Below are positions 16,556 through 24,014 of a stretch of DNA of 64,000 nucleotides, piece after piece. The DNA is taken from the NCBI GenBank assembly GCA_963730535.1, contig CAVSRU010000002.1, forward strand, positions 248,001-312,000, given 5' to 3'. Source of the stretch: DASSUW01 sp963730535. Its GTDB lineage: Bacteria > Actinomycetota > Thermoleophilia > Solirubrobacterales > Solirubrobacteraceae. Made by a program: the position numbers and the translations under genes. The first letter of the stretch is position 1. Each line of letters starts with the position of its first letter. The notes below the pieces were generated by a model. It was not told the DNA's origin and did not search any database. It saw nothing but the letters and a program-made list of their open reading frames with translations.

Positions 16556-16741
16556 TCGCTGGGCAGGATGATCCATAGCGCGATGTAGAGCAGGAACTGC
16601 GGCCCCGGCAGCAGGCACGAGATCAGGAACAGCGCCCGCACCTGCCACGGCTTCATGTCGAACCGCCGGGCGAGGGCGGCGCAGACGCCCGCGACGATCC
16701 GGCCGCTGCTCGGGGCGGACGAGAGCGGTCGACCGGGCCAT
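16552..16741 (-). CDS. PspC-domain protein whose ATG is out of frame
   Basis: The frame ending at 16552 encodes a clear PspC domain: GRIVAGVCAALARRFDMKPW, then QVRALFLISCLLPGPQFLLYIALWIILPSE. No ATG, GTG or TTG lies in that frame before an upstream stop. The only plausible ATG (16741, MARSTALV) is one frame off and would join the domain after a single-base deletion within the first eight codons. Either the gene has a frameshift or the assembly has an indel here, or a non-standard start is used. PspC proteins are small envelope-stress membrane proteins. Confidence 0.6.
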
Positions 16742-16770
16742 GGGATTCAGGCTACTGCTATGAGACGGGA

Positions 16771-17244
16771 GTGCCGCGCTTCATCGTCCAGCTCCACGAC
16801 GCGACGACACTGCACTTCGACCTGCGGCTGGAGCTCGGCGGCGTGCTGCGCTCGTGGGCGGTGCCGAAGGGGCCGTCGCTCGATCCGGCGGTGAAGCGGC
16901 TGGCGATGCAGGTCGAGGACCACTCGCTCGAAGCGGGGGAGTTCGAGGGGGTCCACGAGGGCTCGCGCCGCGGCACGGGTGCGGTCATCGTGTGGGACGA
17001 GGGCGAGTTCGAGCTGGACCGCGAGGAGCCCGAGCACATCGTGGTCACGCTCGACGGCAGCAAGCTGCACGGCGGCTTTGCGCTCACGAAGACCGGCGAC
17101 CGGCGCTGGGTCCTCGTGAAGATGGTCGACGCCGCGGCCCGCCGCGGCTCCGACATCGTCGCCGAGCGGCCGGAGAGCGTCCGCACCGGACGGACCTGGC
17201 AAGAGGTGGCAACTCGCACACATACTCTTCGTAAGCAATCTTGA
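16771..17244 (+). CDS. Stand-alone LigD 3'-phosphoesterase domain protein
   Basis: This 157-residue protein contains only the LigD PE domain: FIVQLHDATTLHFDLRLELG, then WAVPKGPS and VEDHSLEAGEFEG. His9, His15, Asp17 and His52 reproduce the H-x5-H-x-D plus H metal/active-site pattern of the Pseudomonas LigD phosphoesterase, which trims 3' ends during non-homologous end joining. No ligase or polymerase domain is attached and no Ku gene is nearby. The start is GTG 16771; an upstream ATG is out of frame. Confidence 0.85.
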   Translation: MPRFIVQLHDATTLHFDLRLELGGVLRSWAVPKGPSLDPAVKRLAMQVEDHSLEAGEFEGVHEGSRRGTGAVIVWDEGEFELDREEPEHIVVTLDGSKLHGGFALTKTGDRRWVLVKMVDAAARRGSDIVAERPESVRTGRTWQEVATRTHTLRKQS

Positions 17245-17270
17245 GCCGCGGCTCAGGTTTGGTCGCCACC

Positions 17271-17402
17271 ATGGCCGCCATGCCCGCCTTCGAGCTCATC
17301 CCCGAACTCCGCCCTGACGGCACGGTCGTGCTTCGCGCGATGGTCCTCGGGCCAGGCGAGCGGCTGCGGCGCTTCGTGCGCCGGCTCCGGCGCAAGCGCT
17401 AG
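17271..17402 (+). CDS. Possible 43-residue basic peptide
   Basis: ATG 17271 opens a 43-codon frame ending in a basic tail (ERLRRFVRRLRRKR). It fills the gap between the LigD-PE gene and the convergent hydrolase, and its stop overlaps the stop of that gene. No ribosome binding site is visible and no family is recognised; it may be fortuitous. Confidence 0.25.
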   Translation: MAAMPAFELIPELRPDGTVVLRAMVLGPGERLRRFVRRLRRKR

Positions 17403-18296
17403 TCCGAACCCTCCAAGAGCGGCCGCCAGTGGTCCGCCTTGAGGCGGGCGCCGTCGGTCTCTTCGCAGAACTGCGTGAGCACGGCGGCGAAGCGTTCCGG
17501 GTCGTGGTCGTGGGGCATGTGCCCGGCGTCCGGGAAGACCTCGAGCCGGCTGCCGGGCATCGCCTCGTGCGCGGCCTCGCCGTGCGCGAGCGGGATGATC
17601 GAGTCGCGCTCGCCCCACACGATCAGGGTCGGCATCAGCGCCGCCAGCGCCAGCCGGTCGTGGGCGCTCACCCGCTGGCCGCTGGGGTCGATGACCGCCC
17701 GCACGGTGTGGAGGAACGCCTGGCGGGAGCCCGCGTTGTCGAGCGACGCGAAGCCCTGAGCCAGCACGGCCACGTCGCCGCTCGGGCGCGAGCCGCGCGC
17801 GCCGTAGGAGCGACCCGACGCCCTTTCCAAGCCCGATCAGCTGCGGAGACGTCATCAGCGGGAGCACGAAGTCGGCACCCGGCAGCGCGGCGGCGCGCAG
17901 GAGCAGATGGACCTCGCGGCCGAGTCCGCCGCTGGACACGAGCACGAGCCGCTCGCACCGTTCCGGGAACTGGTAGGCGAACTGCATCGCGATCCCGCCG
18001 CCGAGCGAGTGCCCGACCACCGTGACGCGTTCATGGCCGAGCGCCGTCAGCACGTCGCGGATCCCGGCCGCGTGCGCGCCGAGCGAGTAGTCGCCGCGCG
18101 GCGTCGCCGACTCGCCGTGACCGAGCAGGTCCGGCGCGAGCACCGTGAAGCGCTCGCTCAGCAGCGGCGCGACGCGCTCCCACGTCTGCGACGAGTTCGT
18201 GACGCCGTGCAGGAGCAGGAGCACCGGGCCGCTCCCTGCCACGCGGTACGTGACCTGGTGCCCATGCAGGGTGAGCTCCTTCGCGGTGAGCGTCAT
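17399..18296 (-). pseudogene. Alpha/beta hydrolase gene broken by one frameshift
   Basis: From ATG 18296 the first frame encodes the N-terminal half of a hydrolase, including LLLLHGVTNSSQTW and the nucleophile elbow GHSLGG. At about 17823-17832, in a run reading CTTGGAAAGG on the coding strand, the frame must shift by one base to continue into the other half. That half holds the catalytic Asp (WGERDSIIP) and His (PDAGHMPHDHDPE) and ends at 17399. Joined, the protein would be about 298 residues, normal for the family. One extra base in the A or T run explains it. The defect may be real decay or a homopolymer error. Confidence 0.75.
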
Positions 18297-18438
18297 CGGA
18301 GACCATCATGCCCATCAGGGCGCGTGGGGAGTAGCGCACGCGGGTATCGACTCGACAGGCGCTGGCCGGCGTCGGCGGCGGACGACGTCGGGCCAACACA
18401 CCCAGCAACGCCCCGGCGGGTGAGGCAAAGGAGAGGCG

Positions 18439-20754
18439 ATGAGGCACAACAGGCGTAGGGCCGCGATCGGCGCGGTGGTGATCGCACTGAGCATGGGGGC
18501 GGCCGGTGGTGTGGTCGCCGGGACGCTGTCGAGCGACGAGAGGGCGCTCAAGCCCGCCCGGCAGTCGGCGGACCGCAACGTCGAGCGGCGCGTCGACCGG
18601 CTCCTGGGGAAGATGACGCTCGACGAGAAGCTGCAGCAGATCGCGCTGCTGCCGGACTTCAAGGCCTCGGACGACGAGGTCCGCAAGGGCCTCGGCTCGA
18701 TCCTCAGCATCACGGACCCGGCCATCATCCGGGAGAAGCAGCGGATCGCCGTGGAGGAGTCGCGGCTCGGGATCCCGCTGCTGTTCGCCTTTGACACGAT
18801 CCACGGCTTCCGGACCGTGTTCCCGATCCCGCTCGGCACCGGCGCGAGCTTCGATCCGCGCATGGCGGCCACCGACGCCCGCTTCGGCGCGCGCGAGTCG
18901 ACCGCGGTCGGCCTCAAGCAGACCTACGCGCCGATGGTCGACGTCTCGCACGAGCCCCGCTGGGGCCGCATCTCCGAGGCGGCGGGCGAGGATCCCTACC
19001 TGAACTCGGTGATGGGCGCCGCGCGCGTGAAGGGGACGCAGGGCGGCGACTACAGCAAGCGCGAGCGGATGATCGCCAGCCCCAAGCACTTCGCGGCGTA
19101 CGGTGAGCCGGAGGCAGGGCGCGACTACGCCACCACCGACATGTCGGTGCAGCGCCTGTGGAACATGTACCTGCCGCCGTTCAAGGCGGCGGTCGACGCC
19201 GGCGCGGACACGTTCATGTGCTCGTTCAACTCGATCAACGGATCGCCCGGCTGCGGCAACAGCTACCTGATGAACGACGTCCTCAAGCGCCAGTGGCGCT
19301 TCGACGGCTTCGTCGAGAGCGACTGGACGGCCGTCGCCGAGCTGCGGGCATGCCCGCCGAGGAACCCCGACGAGGCGGAGTGCGGCCATGGCGTCGCCGC
19401 CGACGGGCCGGCTGCGGCCGCCCTGGCGCTCAACTCGGGCGTCGACTCGGAGATGACCAGCACGCTGATCCGCGACTTCGGCAAGCAGCTGCTCTCGGAA
19501 GGCCGGATCTCGATGCGACGGATCGACGACGCAGTGCGCCGCATCCTGCGCGTGAAGTTCCGGGCAGGCCTGTTCGAGAACCCCTACGCGCAGTTCACGC
19601 CGGCGGAGTCCGAGGCCCAGATGCTGAAGCCGGACGCCGTCGCCGCCGCTCGCAAGGCGGCTGGGCGCTCGATGGTGCTGCTGCGCAACGAGGGCAACGT
19701 GCTGCCGCTCGACGCGTCGAAGTCGACGGCCGTGATCGGGCCGCTGGCGAAGAACCAGCACGACATGCTCGGCCCGTGGTGGGGCCGCGGCGACGACAAG
19801 GACGTCGTGACGGTGTTCGACGGCATCGACCAGCAGAACACCGCCCCGACGACGTACGCCGAGGGCTGCAAGCTCTCGAACACCGAGGTACCGCACACCG
19901 ACCCGGAGGGCTGCGGCTCCGACGCCGGCTTCGCTGAGGCCGTCGCGGTGGCGTCGGCCGCCGACCAGGTCGTGCTCGCCCTTGGTGAGACACGCGAGAT
20001 GAGCGGCGAGGCCAACGCGCGCAGCACGCTCGACCTGCCGGGCCGGCAGGAGGAGCTGCTGCGGGCGGTCAAGGCCACCGGCAAGCCGGTCGCGGTCGTG
20101 CTGTTCAGCGGCCGCCCGCTGGCGCTCGAGAACATCATGGACGACGCGCCCTCGATCCTCGAAGCCTGGTTCCCAGGCGTGCAGGCGGGGCCCGCGGTCG
20201 CCGACGTGGTGTTCGGGAACGTCAACCCCGGCGGCAAGCTGCCGGCGTCGTTCCCGTACCGGGTCGGGCAGGTCCCGATCTACTACAACCAGGAGCCGGC
20301 CGGGCGTCCGTGCAACAAGGGCGTCAAGTGGAACTCGCAGCACCGGGACATCCCCAGCTGCGACCCGCTGTTCGTGTTCGGCCACGGCCTGAGCTACACG
20401 ACGTTCGAGACCTCGAACCTGCGGCTGAGCTCGTCGCGCGTGTCGCGCAACGGCACCGTCGCCGCGTCGGTCGATGTCCAGAACACCGGTGGCCGCAAGG
20501 GTGACGAGGTCGTGCAGCTCTACATCAACGACCCCGTGGCCAGCCTGTCGCAGCCGGTCCGGCGCCTGCGCGGCTTCGAGCGCGTCACGCTCGAGCCGGG
20601 CCAGCGGCGGACGGTCACGTTCAGGCTGGACAAGAGCGACTTCGGCTTCTACGACAACCGCGCCAAGTTCGTGGTCGAGAAGGGCCGGATCGACGTCTTC
20701 GCAGGCAACAGCTCGAAGGCGCCGCTCAAGCAGTCGTTCACCGTCACGGGCTGA
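18439..20754 (+). CDS. Secreted GH3 beta-glucosidase
   Basis: This 771-residue protein has an N-terminal signal/anchor (residues 7-28). The GH3 TIM barrel contains APMVDVSHEPRWGRISEAAGEDP, KHF (216-218) and the nucleophile Asp295 in FVESDW. The GH3 C-terminal alpha/beta sandwich follows (RSMVLLRNEGNVLPL), then a fibronectin-III-like domain from about 660 (VQNTGGRKGDEVVQLYI). It should hydrolyse terminal beta-glucosides outside the cell. An AAAGGAGAGG ribosome binding site precedes the ATG, and a perfect terminator follows. Cysteine pairs at 261/272 and about 305/316 suggest disulfides in the secreted protein. Confidence 0.93.
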   Translation: MRHNRRRAAIGAVVIALSMGAAGGVVAGTLSSDERALKPARQSADRNVERRVDRLLGKMTLDEKLQQIALLPDFKASDDEVRKGLGSILSITDPAIIREKQRIAVEESRLGIPLLFAFDTIHGFRTVFPIPLGTGASFDPRMAATDARFGARESTAVGLKQTYAPMVDVSHEPRWGRISEAAGEDPYLNSVMGAARVKGTQGGDYSKRERMIASPKHFAAYGEPEAGRDYATTDMSVQRLWNMYLPPFKAAVDAGADTFMCSFNSINGSPGCGNSYLMNDVLKRQWRFDGFVESDWTAVAELRACPPRNPDEAECGHGVAADGPAAAALALNSGVDSEMTSTLIRDFGKQLLSEGRISMRRIDDAVRRILRVKFRAGLFENPYAQFTPAESEAQMLKPDAVAAARKAAGRSMVLLRNEGNVLPLDASKSTAVIGPLAKNQHDMLGPWWGRGDDKDVVTVFDGIDQQNTAPTTYAEGCKLSNTEVPHTDPEGCGSDAGFAEAVAVASAADQVVLALGETREMSGEANARSTLDLPGRQEELLRAVKATGKPVAVVLFSGRPLALENIMDDAPSILEAWFPGVQAGPAVADVVFGNVNPGGKLPASFPYRVGQVPIYYNQEPAGRPCNKGVKWNSQHRDIPSCDPLFVFGHGLSYTTFETSNLRLSSSRVSRNGTVAASVDVQNTGGRKGDEVVQLYINDPVASLSQPVRRLRGFERVTLEPGQRRTVTFRLDKSDFGFYDNRAKFVVEKGRIDVFAGNSSKAPLKQSFTVTG

Positions 20755-20766
20755 GCTGACCCGCGG

Positions 20767-20795
20767 GCGGGCGGCACCTCTCCGGTGCCGCCCGC
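20767..20795 (+). terminator. Terminator hairpin after the beta-glucosidase gene
   Basis: A perfect 12-bp stem (20767-20778 with 20784-20795) closes a 5-nt loop, 13 nt after the stop codon. It separates the glucosidase transcript from the SUMF1-fold cluster. Confidence 0.75.
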
Positions 20796-20840
20796 TCGGT
20801 GCGGCGCAGCCTGTACGCTTGCGGCGAAGAGGAGGAGGCC

Positions 20841-21473
20841 GTGGGCGTGACCGAGGTGCGCGAGGCGGTACCACCGCTCGACGCGGTCGTGGCGCTCCCT
20901 GCGGGCGCCTACGTCCTCGGTGAGCCGGGCGAGGAGCGCCGCGTCAGGCTCGGTCGCGTGGAGATCGGGCGTTTCCCGGTCGTCAACGCGCACCTGCGAG
21001 CGCTCAGGCCGGACGCTCCGAAGCTCACGCTCGCCGACCATCCGGCGACCGACCTCACGCGCGCCGAGGCGGAGGCGTTCTGCGCCTGGGCGTCGGGCGA
21101 GCTCGGCCGCCACGTGCGCCTGCCGACGGGCGATGAGTGGGAGGCGCTCGCGCGCGCCGCCGACGGCCGACCGTTTCCCTGGGGCGACGTGTTCGAGCCC
21201 GACCGCTGCAACAGCGCGGAGAGCGGCTGGGGATGGACCGTGCCGGTCACCGCGCACCCCGACGGGGCGAGCCCGTTCGGTGCCGAGCAGATGGCGGGCA
21301 ACGTGTGGGAGTGGGTCGCCGACCGCACGGACGACGGCTGGGGCGTCGTGCGCGGCGGTTCGTACCTGGACACGGCGTGGGGGCTGCGCACCTCCCGCGT
21401 ACAGGTCGCCGACCCGGAGCGGGCCACGCCCACGACCGGGTTCCGGATCGCGATCGAGGAGGAGCGTACGTGA
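20841..21473 (+). CDS. SUMF1/FGE-fold protein lacking the FGE cysteines
   Basis: About 210 residues from GTG 20841 (an in-frame GTG at 20847 is equally good; both follow GGAGGAGG). The fold markers are clear: GRFPVVNAH, RLPTGDEWEALARAADGRPFPWGD, GNVWEWVADR, RGGSYLDTAWGLRTSRV and TTGFRIA. True formylglycine-generating enzymes need two active-site cysteines just after RGGS; here that stretch has none, so sulfatase activation is unlikely. It may be a non-heme-iron or structural relative. It is the first gene of a four-gene coupled cluster and overlaps the next gene by 4 nt (GTGA). Confidence 0.82.
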   Translation: MGVTEVREAVPPLDAVVALPAGAYVLGEPGEERRVRLGRVEIGRFPVVNAHLRALRPDAPKLTLADHPATDLTRAEAEAFCAWASGELGRHVRLPTGDEWEALARAADGRPFPWGDVFEPDRCNSAESGWGWTVPVTAHPDGASPFGAEQMAGNVWEWVADRTDDGWGVVRGGSYLDTAWGLRTSRVQVADPERATPTTGFRIAIEEERT

Positions 21474-21811
21474 CGAGACAAGTGCTGATCGACGCGCTGC
21501 GCGAGGTCTACGACCCGTGCTGCGCCGACCGCGGGATCTCGATCGTCGACATGGGCGTGGTGGAGGACGTCCGGGTCGACGGCTCGCACGTCGCGGTCGA
21601 CCTCGTGCTCACCACCGGCTGGTGCCCGTTCGTGGCCTCGATGTCGAGCACGATCCCCGAGCGCCTGAGGCGGGTCGAGGGCGTCGAGACGGTCGACGTC
21701 CAGGTCGTCTGGGACCCGGTGTGGACGATGGACCGCCTGTCGGAGTCGGCGCGGGCCAAGCTCGCGATGCCGCTCGAGCAACTGGAACCGCTGGGAAGGA
21801 GCGCCGCCTGA
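21470..21811 (+). CDS. MIP18/PaaD-family (DUF59) metal-sulfur cluster protein
   Basis: This 113-residue protein has the DUF59 fold: YDPCCADRGISIVDMGVVEDVRV, the conserved Cys in GWCPF, and VVWDPVWTMDRLSESARAKL. Family members deliver or assemble Fe-S clusters (MIP18, SufT) or mature the phenylacetyl-CoA oxygenase (PaaD). It overlaps the SUMF1-fold gene by 4 nt and the amidohydrolase gene by 1 nt (TGATG). Its partners suggest it supplies a metal centre to an enzyme of this cluster; that is inference. Confidence 0.85.
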   Translation: MTRQVLIDALREVYDPCCADRGISIVDMGVVEDVRVDGSHVAVDLVLTTGWCPFVASMSSTIPERLRRVEGVETVDVQVVWDPVWTMDRLSESARAKLAMPLEQLEPLGRSAA

Positions 21812-22827
21812 TGGCCGATTCGCGCACGGTCGACGCGTTCGTCTTCGACTGCGTCTGCCACGTCTTCAACTTTGACAAGGCGAACGCGCTCGGCCCGCCC
21901 GGCGAGCTCTTCGACGAGCACCTGTACGCGTTCCACCAGCTGCTCACTCGCGAGGGCGAGAAGGTCCTTTCGCGCGACGAGTTCTTCCGCGAGTGGAGCG
22001 TCGACGAGATCTACGAGATGGTCATCGAGGGCTCCGACACCGACATGATCGCCGCCCAGCCGCTCCCGCTGACCGACCTGTTCCACGACGGCCTGTCACC
22101 GTGGGAGAAGTGCGCGGAGATGGCGGCCAAGCACCCCGATCGCGCGGTGTTCTGGGGCTCGGTCAACCCGCTCGAGGGCAAGAAGGCACTCGACCTCATG
22201 ACCCGCCAGGTCGAGGAGTTCGGCGCCAGGGCGTTCAAGTTCTACAACGTCCGCTACGACTACGGGCAGCCGTTCCCCTGGCGCATGGACGACCCGCGCG
22301 TCGCCTACCCGGCGTTCGAGCGCGCGCAGGAGCTGGGGGTCAACCTGATCGGCGTTCACAAGGGAGTCCCGCTCGGGCCGCAGCCGATCGAGCACACCCG
22401 CACGTTCGACATGGACGGCGCGGCGGCCAACTTCCCCGACATCAACTTCGTCATCTTCCACGTGGGACTGCCGTGGCTCGACGAGGTGCTGTGGCAGATC
22501 GTCCGCTACCCGAATCTCTACGCGTCGATCGCCGCGACGGTCAACTTCATCTCGCGCCAGCCGCGAGTGTTCGCCGAGACGCTCGGGAAGATGATGTGGT
22601 GGTGTGGCGAGGACAAGATCATCTACGGCGGCGAGTCGCCGATCTGGCACCCGCAGTGGGCGCTCGAGGAGTTCTGGAACTTCGAGCTGCCGGCCGACAT
22701 CGTCGAGGAGCGCGGCTACCCGCAGCTGACCGAGCAGGCCAAGCGCAAGATCCTCGGCGAGAACCTCGCGCGGCTGCACGGGATCGACGTGGAGGCCAAG
22801 AAGGCGGAGCTGGGCGTGCCCGCCTGA
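21811..22827 (+). CDS. Amidohydrolase-2 family TIM-barrel enzyme
   Basis: This 338-residue protein is of the amidohydrolase_2 type (ACMSD/PdxB-like metal-dependent hydrolases and decarboxylases). Visible blocks are the VFWGSVNPLEG strand, ARAFKFYNVRYDYG, GVHKGVPLGPQP, FVIFHVGLPWLDE and the late YGGESPIWHP. In this family His and Asp residues at strand ends hold one metal; His in VHKG and FHVG fit that role. The usual N-terminal DxHxH is replaced by DCVCHVF (Asp14-Cys-Val-Cys-His18), an odd variant. Members act on aromatic or carboxylated rings. The substrate is unknown. Confidence 0.83.
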   Translation: MADSRTVDAFVFDCVCHVFNFDKANALGPPGELFDEHLYAFHQLLTREGEKVLSRDEFFREWSVDEIYEMVIEGSDTDMIAAQPLPLTDLFHDGLSPWEKCAEMAAKHPDRAVFWGSVNPLEGKKALDLMTRQVEEFGARAFKFYNVRYDYGQPFPWRMDDPRVAYPAFERAQELGVNLIGVHKGVPLGPQPIEHTRTFDMDGAAANFPDINFVIFHVGLPWLDEVLWQIVRYPNLYASIAATVNFISRQPRVFAETLGKMMWWCGEDKIIYGGESPIWHPQWALEEFWNFELPADIVEERGYPQLTEQAKRKILGENLARLHGIDVEAKKAELGVPA

Positions 22828-22840
22828 GCCTGGACGGCCG

Positions 22841-23782
22841 GTGACGGTCGACGTCGCGCTGCTCGGTTGCGGGCATCCGCACGTCCCTGACGTGCTCGGG
22901 GTGCTCGCGTCAGAGCCCCAGCTCCGCCTCGTCGCGGCCTGGGATGCCGACCCGTCGGCGATCCCGGTCGCGATCTCGGGCGCCGCCGTCTCGCGCGCCG
23001 AGACTGCGATCAGCCGGGCGCAGGCGGTGATCATCTGCGCGCCCACCGACGAGCGGCCGGCGCTCTGCGTGCGGGCCGCCCGCGCCGGGCGCCCGCTGCT
23101 GGTCGAGAAGCCGATCGCCCGCTCGGCGGCCGACGCGCGCGCCGTCGCGCGCGAGGTCGAGCGCACCCGCACGCCGGCGGCCTGCGCGCTCTTCCTGCGC
23201 GAGCTGCCGGCGTTGCGGCGGCTGCGCGAGGTGCTGCGCGAGCGGCTGCTCGGCCGTCTCGCGAGCGTGTCCGCGGCGTTCAGCCACCCCGGCGCGATCG
23301 ACGGCTGGTTCGACGGCCCGGCCGCGTGGATGCGCGACCCGGCGCGGGCAGGGGTCGGCGGCTTCGGCGACCTCGCGCTGCACCTCGTCGACGCGCTCGC
23401 AGCCCTGCCCGCCGACGAGCCGCCGACGCTCGCCACCGTGGCGCTCGACCGGCCCGCCGGCAGGCGGGGCGACCTCGGCGGCGCGGCGGTCGGCACGTGG
23501 GCCGGCGTGCCGCTCGTCGTCCGCGCCGGCTGGGCGAGCCGCCCGGGTGGGCTCCGGCTCGTCGTCGAGGGAGCCGCCGGCACCGCGGTGCTGCGGGACG
23601 GCGTGCTGGAGCTGGTGCGCGTGAGCGGCGAGCCGGAGCGCTGGGTGGGAGCGCCACCCGACGTCGCCGACGCGGTGCGCGAGTTCTTCGTGCGCCTACG
23701 GGCGAGGCGGGTGCCGCGGGACGGGCTTGCTCCCGCTGTGCGCGCGCAGGCGGTGCTGGAGTCTGCGGTGCAGGTGTTGTGA
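22841..23782 (+). CDS. Gfo/Idh/MocA-family oxidoreductase
   Basis: This 313-residue protein (GTG start) has a Rossmann start (VDVALLGCGHPH) in which the last Gly of GxGxxG is replaced, a CAPTD strand and the family motif LLVEKPIARS. The C-terminal beta-sheet domain is present (GVGGFGDLALHLVDALAAL). It is likely an NAD(P)-dependent sugar-type dehydrogenase, though the Gly change may alter cofactor binding. It lies 13 nt after the amidohydrolase gene and ends the cluster. The first dispersed element begins 12 nt after its stop. Confidence 0.8.
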   Translation: MTVDVALLGCGHPHVPDVLGVLASEPQLRLVAAWDADPSAIPVAISGAAVSRAETAISRAQAVIICAPTDERPALCVRAARAGRPLLVEKPIARSAADARAVAREVERTRTPAACALFLRELPALRRLREVLRERLLGRLASVSAAFSHPGAIDGWFDGPAAWMRDPARAGVGGFGDLALHLVDALAALPADEPPTLATVALDRPAGRRGDLGGAAVGTWAGVPLVVRAGWASRPGGLRLVVEGAAGTAVLRDGVLELVRVSGEPERWVGAPPDVADAVREFFVRLRARRVPRDGLAPAVRAQAVLESAVQVL

Positions 23783-23794
23783 GGCCGGCGTTGG

Positions 23795-24006
23795 GAACGT
23801 CAACTGCGGCTGGGTAGGGAGGCTGGGGAGCCGGCGATTGTGTGCATTTCGTCGACCTCACAAGCGCGGGCGCGGTGAGGTCGACGTTATGCCCCTATAG
23901 CGTGCATTTCGTCGACCTCACGAGGTCCCAGCGGGGTGAAGTCGACGTTATGCACCCTGATCGCGGCCGATCTCCTCGCTCTCCCTACCCAGCGCAGTTG
24001 ACGTTC
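23795..24006. repeat. Dispersed inverted-repeat element, copy 1
   Basis: This element is bounded by 26-27-nt inverted arms (23795-23821 and 23981-24006) that pair perfectly apart from one bulged G; the core is CAACTGCGGCTGGGTAGGG. Inside are two tandem 60-nt units, each a hairpin built from GTGCATTTCGTCGACCTCAC and its near-complement (first stem 23851-23861 with 23875-23885; second 23911-23921 with 23936-23946). It fills the gap between two convergent genes. The same arms recur at 40861 and 55586. No open reading frame of note lies inside. Confidence 0.85.
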
Positions 24007-24014
24007 GCCCCGCG

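Noticed and set aside
17260..17280. GCCACCATGG around ATG 17271 resembling a eukaryotic Kozak context
   Set aside because: Meaningless in a bacterial chromosome; GC-rich chance match.
18340..18425. Riboswitch-like structure before the beta-glucosidase gene
   Set aside because: Several imperfect GC hairpins exist, but none keeps the conserved nucleotides of a riboswitch class that I know.
20841..21473. Formylglycine-generating enzyme activating a sulfatase
   Set aside because: The active-site cysteine pair after RGGS is missing and no sulfatase gene lies nearby, so only the fold is claimed.
23842..23955. Possible CRISPR array from repeated GTGCATTTCGTCGAC units
   Set aside because: There are only two units per copy, the spaces between are hairpin loops of 13-14 nt, and no cas genes exist. 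It is a palindromic repeat element.
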